Source: Paludisphaera rhizosphaerae (GTDB lineage: Bacteria; Planctomycetota; Planctomycetia; Isosphaerales; Isosphaeraceae). From it: a stretch of 64,000 nt of DNA. Of this stretch, positions 58,527 to 64,000 are shown one piece after another. The notes beneath the pieces are model-generated. The model searched no databases and was not told where the DNA came from. It saw only the letters and a list, made by a program, of their open reading frames with translations. Each line of letters starts with the position of its first letter. Position 1 is the first letter of the stretch. The stretch is taken from assembly GCF_011065895.1 (NCBI RefSeq), contig NZ_JAALCR010000013.1, positions 124,001-188,000 on the forward strand, in the 5' to 3' direction. A program made the position numbers and the translations under genes.

Positions 58527-60350
58527 ATGAGCACCGTGGCCGCCGCGCTGGCGAAGATTGAAGACGCCGAAAAGGGGGGCCAGCTGTCGAAGTCGGCCGC
58601 CGCGGGGATCCGTAGGTGGCTCGAAGAGGCCCCGTTCGCTCAGTATCGCGAGAAACTCCTCGGCGAGATCGAGGCCGGCCGCTGGAAGCAGTTGGACGAC
58701 GCCTTCTACGCCGTGCTGGAGTTCGGCACGGGCGGCCGGCGCGGGATCATGTACCCCGTCGGGACCAACGTCCTGAACGCCCGAACGATCGGCGAGAGCG
58801 CCCGCGGCCTGGCCGACTTCGTCCGCAGGAAGAAGGGCGAGGGCGCGGCCTGCTCCTGCGTGATCGCCCGCGACACCCGTCACAACTCCCCCGAATTCGC
58901 CGAGATCTGCGCCCGGGTGCTGGCGGCGGCCGGCGTGAAGGTCCACCTGTTCAAGGACGCCCGTTCGACCCCCCTGCTCTCCTTCGCCGTTCGCCACCTG
59001 AAGTGCGACGCCGGCATCATGATCACGGCCTCGCACAACCCGCCGTCCGACAACGGCTTCAAGTGCTACAACGCCGAAGGCGGCCAGGTCGTCCCTCCCG
59101 ACGACGCCGAGATCATCAAGTGCGTTGAGGCCGCTTCCGACCGCGAGATCCCCGAGAAGTCGCTCGACGAAAGCCTGAAGGACGGCTCGATCGTCTACGC
59201 CGGCTCCGATGTCGACGACGCCTACATCGCGGCCGTCGTCGGCGAGTCGGTCTCCCACGCCCGGGGGATCTCGATCGTCTACACGCCGTTGCACGGCGTC
59301 GGCGAGACCTCGGTGGCCGCGGCACTCAAGGCCGACGGCTTCATGGACGTCAATATCCTGGCCTCCCAGCGCACCCAGGACGGTGATTTCCCCAACGTCC
59401 CCGGCCACGTCTCGAATCCCGAAAACCCCTCGGCCCTTCAAGCGGCCATCGACGAGGCCCGAAAGACCAAGGCCGACCTCGTCCTGGCGAGCGATCCCGA
59501 CGCCGACCGCATCGGCGTGGGCCTTCCCAAGACCAGCGACCTGGCCGGCGAGTGGCTCACTCTCGACGGCAACCAGATCGGCGCGCTGATGGCGGCCTTC
59601 GTCATGAAGCAGACCGCCGACCGCGGCCGGCTGCGGCCCGATCACTACATCGTCACCACCCTGGTCTCCACGGGAATGACCAAGGCCCTGGCCCGTCGCG
59701 AGGGGATTCGGACCGAGGACGACCTGCTCGTCGGGTTCAAGTGGATCGCCCAGCGCGTCGATCGCGAGGGGCCGGCCGGCTTCCTCTTCGGCTTCGAGGA
59801 ATCGCACGGCTACCTCAAGGGGGTCTACGCCCGGGACAAGGACGCCTCCGTCGCCGCGATGCTCTTCGCCGAGTTGGCCGCCACCTGCAAGGACCGTCGG
59901 CAGTCGGTCGTCGAATACCTGGACGACCTCTACGTCGACGTCGGGCACTACGGCGAGCACCTCATCAACAAGACCTACAAGGGCCGCGAGGGCGTCGACA
60001 AGATCAAGTCGATCATGAAGGCCTTCCGCGAGGCACCTCCCAAGACCATCGCCGGTCTTAAGGTCACCGAGGTCTTCGACTACAAGACCCATGAAGTCCG
60101 CAGCCTGACCGGCGGCGCGACCTCTCCGCTGCCCGAGCCTTCGGGCGACCTGGTCATCTTCCACACCGAGCGGGAAGGCGTCCGCTTCGCCGCGCGTCCC
60201 TCGGGCACGGAACCCAAGATCAAGTTCTACCTCTTCGCCCGGACCCACGTCACGGGCCCCGACGCGCTCCCCTCCGCCAAGGCGGAGACTCGCGCCGTCC
60301 TTGACCAGATGGCGGCGGACATCGAAAAATATCTTGAGGAGGTGGCCTGA
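58527..60350 (+). CDS. Phosphohexomutase (phosphoglucomutase/phosphomannomutase)
   Basis: The 607-residue product has the four-domain layout of the alpha-D-phosphohexomutase family: E-F-G-T-G-G-R-R-G near residue 65, the active-site loop T-A-S-H-N-P-P-S-D-N-G (Ser at about 170), the metal loop D-P-D-A-D-R (about 325-330), the sugar-binding G-F-E-E-S-H-G-Y (about 428), and the phosphate-binding R-P-S-G-T-E-P-K-I near the C-terminus. The length and the E-E-S-H-G motif suggest a PGM-type enzyme interconverting glucose-1-P and glucose-6-P, though mannose or glucosamine substrates are possible. uvrC follows after 60 bases. Confidence 0.92.
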   Translation: MSTVAAALAKIEDAEKGGQLSKSAAAGIRRWLEEAPFAQYREKLLGEIEAGRWKQLDDAFYAVLEFGTGGRRGIMYPVGTNVLNARTIGESARGLADFVRRKKGEGAACSCVIARDTRHNSPEFAEICARVLAAAGVKVHLFKDARSTPLLSFAVRHLKCDAGIMITASHNPPSDNGFKCYNAEGGQVVPPDDAEIIKCVEAASDREIPEKSLDESLKDGSIVYAGSDVDDAYIAAVVGESVSHARGISIVYTPLHGVGETSVAAALKADGFMDVNILASQRTQDGDFPNVPGHVSNPENPSALQAAIDEARKTKADLVLASDPDADRIGVGLPKTSDLAGEWLTLDGNQIGALMAAFVMKQTADRGRLRPDHYIVTTLVSTGMTKALARREGIRTEDDLLVGFKWIAQRVDREGPAGFLFGFEESHGYLKGVYARDKDASVAAMLFAELAATCKDRRQSVVEYLDDLYVDVGHYGEHLINKTYKGREGVDKIKSIMKAFREAPPKTIAGLKVTEVFDYKTHEVRSLTGGATSPLPEPSGDLVIFHTEREGVRFAARPSGTEPKIKFYLFARTHVTGPDALPSAKAETRAVLDQMAADIEKYLEEVA

Positions 60351-60410
60351 CACGGCGACCCGGCGGAAGGACCGCCCGGACCGCAACGGCCGTCGCGACA
60401 GGGAGTCCTC

Positions 60411-61745
60411 ATGTCTGAGCCCAAGAAGGCCGAGGACGCGCTTTCGCCCGCCGAGAAGGTCCGGGGGTTCCCCAACACGCCGGGGGTCTACCTGATGAAG
60501 GACTCGCAAGGGCGAGTCATCTACATCGGCAAGGCCAAGAACCTTCGCGCCCGCGCCGGATCGTACTTCCACAAGGCGGCCGAGCAGGACAAGCGGATCG
60601 TCAACTGGATCGGCGAGGTCGCCGACATCGATCACCTCCCCGCCGACAGCGAGGTGGACGCCCTCCTGATGGAGGCCCGCCTCATCAAGGACATCCAGCC
60701 CCGGCACAACAGGGACCTCAAGGACGACAAGTCCTTCCCCTATCTCCAGATCACGACCGGCGAGGATTTTCCCAGGGTCAACTTCACCCGCGAGCCCCTG
60801 GACTCGGGCGTGAAGCTCTACGGGCCCTTCCCGCGAGCCAAGAGCCTGCGGGGGGCCATCCAGGTGCTCCAGCGGATCTTCAAGTTCCGCACCTGCTCGC
60901 TCGACATCGACGAGGACGACCCCCGTTGGCGCTGGTTCCGCCCCTGCCTGCTGGCCTCGATCGACCAGTGCACCGCCCCGTGCAACATGCGGATCGACCG
61001 CGAGACCTACCGCCGCGACATCCACCGGCTTCGCCTCTTCCTCGACGGCAAGAAGGACGTCCTTCTCAAGGAGATGAACGAGGAGATGCGCGAGGCGGGC
61101 AAGGCTCTCCAGTTTGAGAAGGCCGCCCGGATCCGCGACGAGATCAAGGCCCTGGAGAACTTGAACCTCCGCGGCGACCTTGCCAAGCACGCTCAGCCTG
61201 AGGTCTTCTACATCGACCCGCGCAAGGGTCTGAAGGGTCTGAAGCAGGTTCTGCACCTGGATTCCATGCCCCGAACGATCGACGGCGTCGACATCGCCCA
61301 CCTCGGCGGTACGGAGACGGTCGGCTCGCTGGTGACGTTCGTGGACGGGCTCCCCTTCAAACCGGGCTATCGACGCTATCGCATCAAGAGCGTCAGCGGC
61401 ATCGACGACTTCGCCTCGATCCGCGAGGTCGTCTCGCGCCGGATCGACGGCCTCCGCGAGCGCGACGAGCCGTTCCCGGACATCTTCCTGATCGACGGTG
61501 GCAAGGGGCAGTTGAACGCGGCGCTCGACGCCTTTGAGGCCAAAGGGGTGACTCCTCCCACCCTCATCTCGCTGGCCAAACGCGAAGAGGAAATCTACGT
61601 TCCGGGCCGATCCGACCCAATCGTCCTCCGTCGCCGGTCTTTCGCACTTCGCCTTCTCCAGTACGTCCGCGACGAGGCCCACCGTTTCGCCCAGCATTAC
61701 CACCACATGCTCCGCAAGAAACGCGTCCTCGGCGACGACGAGTGA
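60411..61745 (+). CDS. uvrC: UvrC-type excinuclease subunit lacking the C-terminal HhH domain
   Basis: The 444-residue protein has the GIY-YIG nuclease segment (G-V-Y-L-M-K-D ... V-I-Y-I-G-K-A-K-N-L, about 25-45), a cysteine-rich patch (C-S-L-D-I-D ... C-L ... C-T-A-P-C), the UVR motif helix around 218-250, and an RNase-H-like endonuclease domain with D-I-A-H, L-I-D-G-G-K-G-Q-L and D-E-A-H-R-F-A, which carry the expected Asp/Asp/His catalytic residues. Usual UvrC proteins have about 600 residues and end in two helix-hairpin-helix repeats; this one stops about 150 residues earlier, right after H-H-H-M-L-R-K-K-R. GGGAG precedes the ATG. No frameshift was found at the stop. Confidence 0.88.
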   Translation: MSEPKKAEDALSPAEKVRGFPNTPGVYLMKDSQGRVIYIGKAKNLRARAGSYFHKAAEQDKRIVNWIGEVADIDHLPADSEVDALLMEARLIKDIQPRHNRDLKDDKSFPYLQITTGEDFPRVNFTREPLDSGVKLYGPFPRAKSLRGAIQVLQRIFKFRTCSLDIDEDDPRWRWFRPCLLASIDQCTAPCNMRIDRETYRRDIHRLRLFLDGKKDVLLKEMNEEMREAGKALQFEKAARIRDEIKALENLNLRGDLAKHAQPEVFYIDPRKGLKGLKQVLHLDSMPRTIDGVDIAHLGGTETVGSLVTFVDGLPFKPGYRRYRIKSVSGIDDFASIREVVSRRIDGLRERDEPFPDIFLIDGGKGQLNAALDAFEAKGVTPPTLISLAKREEEIYVPGRSDPIVLRRRSFALRLLQYVRDEAHRFAQHYHHMLRKKRVLGDDE

Positions 61746-62119
61746 GCCCGTGCGGGTTCGTTTGCGGCAGCCTGAAACCGAAGCCATCAGACGCAACCTC
61801 TTGACGCTCAGGAGGTTGATGCGAGAATCCCGCCCCTCGCTTTGGGTTTGATTGGCGGCTTTCGTCGTGGTGGTCATGGCCTGCCTCGGCCCCAAATCCA
61901 ACTTATGCCGACAATCCAAGCACCTCGCTCCACCTAGAAGTTACGACCCATTTGTCAATTCTGGCGGGGAGAATCGGCATGGCCCGGATTGGAGGGTTCG
62001 ACTAGACTCCCCGCGCCCGGCTCCAACCCGGGCGGCGTCGAAGAAGATGGAGTCGTCGGCCGACTGGGATGGATCCCGATCAGGCCTAAGACCCCGCCGC
62101 CCTCCTCCGGAGAGACCCC
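61746..62119. other. Intergenic region with repeat-like motifs; no gene
   Basis: 374 bases between uvrC and the response regulator gene. GGGTTCGTTTGCGG at 61754-61767, directly after the uvrC stop, and GGGTTTGATTGGCGG at 61844-61858 resemble the repeat family at 17.1-17.4 kb. An imperfect palindrome (AACCTC 61795-61800, GAGGTT 61812-61817) lies between them. ACTAGACT at 62001-62008 may be a -10 region for the regulator gene. No gene was supported. Confidence 0.5.
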
Positions 62120-62626
62120 ATGAGCAGGGATGCGCTCGGGAGATTACTGCTGGTCGAGGACGAACACGTCCTGCGCGGGCTCGTCTTCCAGTTCCTCAAG
62201 ATGGAGGGCTATGAGGTCGAGGCCGTCGCCGATGGACAGGCCGCCGTCGACATCTACGCCGCCCAGGGCCCGTTCGACGTGGTTCTGATGGATCTGAACC
62301 TCCCCGTCGTTCCCGGCGTCGAGGCTTGCCGTCAGATCAAGTTGATGGACCCGAGGCAGCCGATCCTGGTCTGCAGCGCGGCGATCCTGGAATCGCACAC
62401 CGAGGCTCTCCACACGCTCGACGTCCATGACACGCTCGGCAAGCCCTACCATCCCGCCGAGTTGACGACCCGGATCCGCATGATCATGGCTCGCCCCCGA
62501 CGACAACCGGTGGTCGACGACGCCCTTCGCCTCTCGTGGCGCTCCCACGTCCATGCGCACGCCCATTCTCCGTCGGCAGCACGGTCAGACGTCTCCGCGT
62601 TCTTACCCGAAGGACCGGTCGAATAG
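62120..62626 (+). CDS. Response regulator (receiver domain)
   Basis: The 168-residue product is one CheY-like receiver domain with acidic pair E-D-E near residue 13, phospho-acceptor Asp in V-L-M-D-L-N-L-P (about residue 58), conserved Ser/Thr in V-C-S-A-A and Lys in G-K-P-Y. About 45 poorly conserved residues with H-V-H-A-H-A-H follow; no output domain is seen. It is probably a single-domain phosphorelay or protein-interaction regulator. No histidine kinase is adjacent. GGAGA precedes the ATG. Confidence 0.9.
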   Translation: MSRDALGRLLLVEDEHVLRGLVFQFLKMEGYEVEAVADGQAAVDIYAAQGPFDVVLMDLNLPVVPGVEACRQIKLMDPRQPILVCSAAILESHTEALHTLDVHDTLGKPYHPAELTTRIRMIMARPRRQPVVDDALRLSWRSHVHAHAHSPSAARSDVSAFLPEGPVE

Positions 62627-62881
62627 GACGACGAGGATTCGGTCGTAGCCGACAGGTGCTCTGGCGCGGCTCGCCCGGACTACTCGTCCTCCTTGTCGAC
62701 AAGCTCCGATGAAAACCACCGTGGTGCCGAGGACGTACTGGCGAGCGGGCCATCGCCCGCCGACTGCGCGACCAGCGGACTGACGTCTCCTTGGCCTCCC
62801 CTTCCAGGCTCCTCCAATTGCCCCCCGGAGCCGGTCCTGGGAGAATGGCGAGGTTGACGTCTGTCGCTACGGAGTCGCTGC
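62627..62881. other. Intergenic spacer
   Basis: 255 bases between the response regulator and the dehydrogenase gene. No repeat, RNA gene, clear promoter or ORF with a ribosome site was seen. Confidence 0.4.
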
Positions 62882-64000
62882 ATGTCTGCCTCGTCCGGTT
62901 CCACCACCGCTCTGCTGGAAAAAGCCCTTCGCGCAGCCCGCGACACCCGTCGCGCGATCGTCGGCCGAGCCGTCGTCTCGCAGGCGCCCGGTCCTTTCGC
63001 CGCCGAGTTCGGCGATGCGTCCGCCGTGCTCGTGTCGGATCTCAACACGTTCAATGCCGCCGGCCGAACGGTGCTCGACGCTTTCCGCCGAGAGGGGCTC
63101 GCTCTGGCCGAGCCGTTTCAGTTCGGAATAGACGTCTACGCCGGGTATGACGACGTCGAGAAGTTGGAAGCCGCTCTGGCGGACGTCGACGCCATTCCCG
63201 TCGCGGTCGGTTCAGGGACGATTAACGACCTGACGAAGCTCGTCGCCCATCGTTTGCGACGTCCCTACATGTCCGTGGCGACCGCCGCCTCGATGGACGG
63301 CTATACGGCCTTCGGGGCCTCGATCACCCATAACGGCTCGAAGCAGACGTTCGACTGCCCTGCCCCGCGCGTCGTCGTCGCCGACCTCGACGTGATCGCC
63401 CACGCTCCGGCTCCGATGAACTCATGGGGATACGCCGACCTGTTGGCGAAGAACGTCGCCGGCGCGGATTGGATCCTGGCTGACGCCGCGGGAGTCGAAC
63501 CCATCGACGCCGACGTCTGGGAGACGGTCCAGGGCAGGCTCCGCGAGTGGGTGGGAGATCCGTCCGGGATCGCCCGCAACGATCCCGAGAGTGTGCAGGG
63601 GCTCGTCGACGGTCTCCTCATGAGCGGCTTCGCGATGCAGGCCCACCAGACCAGCCGGCCGGCGTCGGGCGCCGATCACCAGTTCAGCCACCTCTGGGAC
63701 ATGCAGCACCACACGTTCGAGGGCGTCGCTCCCTCGCACGGCTTCAAGGTCGGCATCGGGACACTCGCCTCCCTGGCCCTGCATGAAGACCTGCTCGCGC
63801 GCGACCTGCGAGACGTCGACGTCGACCGGGCCGTCGCTGCCTGGCCAGTGTTCGAGCAGGTCGAGCGCCGCATCCACGACCTGTTCGGCGACGAGTCTCT
63901 GGCCGCGAAGGCCGTGAAGGAGACGCGAGTCAAACACGTCCCCCCCGACGAGCTGCGCGAGCAGTTGCTCCAGCTCAAGGCGGTCTGGCCCGAGCTTCGC
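62882..64000 (+). CDS. sn-glycerol-1-phosphate dehydrogenase (AraM/EgsA-like), 3' partial
   Basis: From the ATG at 62882 the frame is open through base 64000, giving 373 residues; the stop lies outside the window. The family signatures are G-S-G-T-I-N-D-L-T-K (near residue 107), A-S-M-D-G-Y-T-A-F-G-A-S-I, the metal-ligand stretch S-G-A-D-H-Q-F-S-H-L-W-D and S-H-G-F-K-V-G-I-G-T-L. In archaea and some bacteria (Bacillus AraM) this enzyme reduces dihydroxyacetone phosphate to sn-glycerol-1-phosphate. Related glycerol dehydrogenases are possible, but the S-H-G-x-K-V-G and D-H motifs favour G1P dehydrogenase. Confidence 0.85.
   Translation, partial: MSASSGSTTALLEKALRAARDTRRAIVGRAVVSQAPGPFAAEFGDASAVLVSDLNTFNAAGRTVLDAFRREGLALAEPFQFGIDVYAGYDDVEKLEAALADVDAIPVAVGSGTINDLTKLVAHRLRRPYMSVATAASMDGYTAFGASITHNGSKQTFDCPAPRVVVADLDVIAHAPAPMNSWGYADLLAKNVAGADWILADAAGVEPIDADVWETVQGRLREWVGDPSGIARNDPESVQGLVDGLLMSGFAMQAHQTSRPASGADHQFSHLWDMQHHTFEGVAPSHGFKVGIGTLASLALHEDLLARDLRDVDVDRAVAAWPVFEQVERRIHDLFGDESLAAKAVKETRVKHVPPDELREQLLQLKAVWPELR

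Noticed and set aside
58311-61919. 1202-codon open frame on the minus strand across the mutase and uvrC genes
   Set aside because: High-GC shadow of two well-supported plus-strand genes; composition is Val/Leu/Asp/Gly-biased and no domain is recognised.

Overview
The window is about 64 kb of GC-rich chromosome, fully coding-dense, and the gene content points to a planctomycete, most likely of the Isosphaeraceae type. The main reasons are two secreted proteins with the LEPR-XLL type N-terminal motif (F-E-x-L-x-x-R-x-L-L-S at 26703 and 57976), a DUF1080 protein, a heparinase II/III protein, a beta-propeller/HEAT-repeat secreted protein, frequent GTG/TTG starts, and families of degenerate intergenic repeats. 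This placement is inference from gene families, not from a search. No tRNA, rRNA, CRISPR array, insertion sequence or phage gene was seen.

Layout. 1-6.5 kb: the 3' part of a YgfZ/GcvT-like gene, a GH57 glycosidase, a small unknown protein, a UGM-like FAD protein and a DUF1080 protein. 6.5-12.7 kb, minus strand: miaB, an SMI1/KNR4-like gene, glnE and a secreted hydrolase, closely spaced and probably one operon. 13-14.5 kb: a lone gene for hopanoid C-3 methylase (hpnR). 14.5-16.9 kb, minus: def, fmt and a PPP phosphatase. 16.9-17.6 kb: a gene-free stretch with a degenerate repeat family. 17.6-24.3 kb, minus: a polyprenol-phosphate mannosyltransferase-like gene followed by a Gld-like export system (ATPase, permease, GldG, DUF4340). 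24.4-26.1 kb, minus: ECF sigma factor and anti-sigma partner.

26.7-31.7 kb holds the largest gene, encoding a 1674-residue secreted modular protein with a putative glycosidase-like head, a dockerin-like calcium repeat pair and five tandem copies of a roughly 160-residue beta-rich module. 31.8-39.5 kb: a small unknown, a propeller/HEAT protein, a DMT transporter, a SirB1-family protein, a palindromic intergenic element and a thioredoxin-domain lipoprotein. 39.5-47 kb, minus: fhs, a two-gene ABC exporter, an S9 peptidase and a POT peptide transporter. 47-56 kb: an STN-like/alpha-beta hydrolase fusion, a Reg_prop/alpha-toroid protein, a heparinase II/III protein, a YG-rich TPR protein and a DUF4440 protein. 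56-64 kb: yjbQ, a CAP-domain protein, a phosphohexomutase, a short uvrC, a response regulator and the start of a glycerol-1-phosphate dehydrogenase gene that runs off the window.

Functionally the window mixes core functions (translation start and end processing, tRNA modification, nitrogen control, one-carbon metabolism, DNA repair) with surface and polysaccharide functions (GH57, heparinase, giant modular protein, CAP protein, peptide scavenging) and two lipid-related genes (hpnR and the G1P dehydrogenase). The items most worth a second look are the repeat-module protein, the intergenic repeat families, the unusual domain fusions at 48-50 kb and the HhH-less UvrC.
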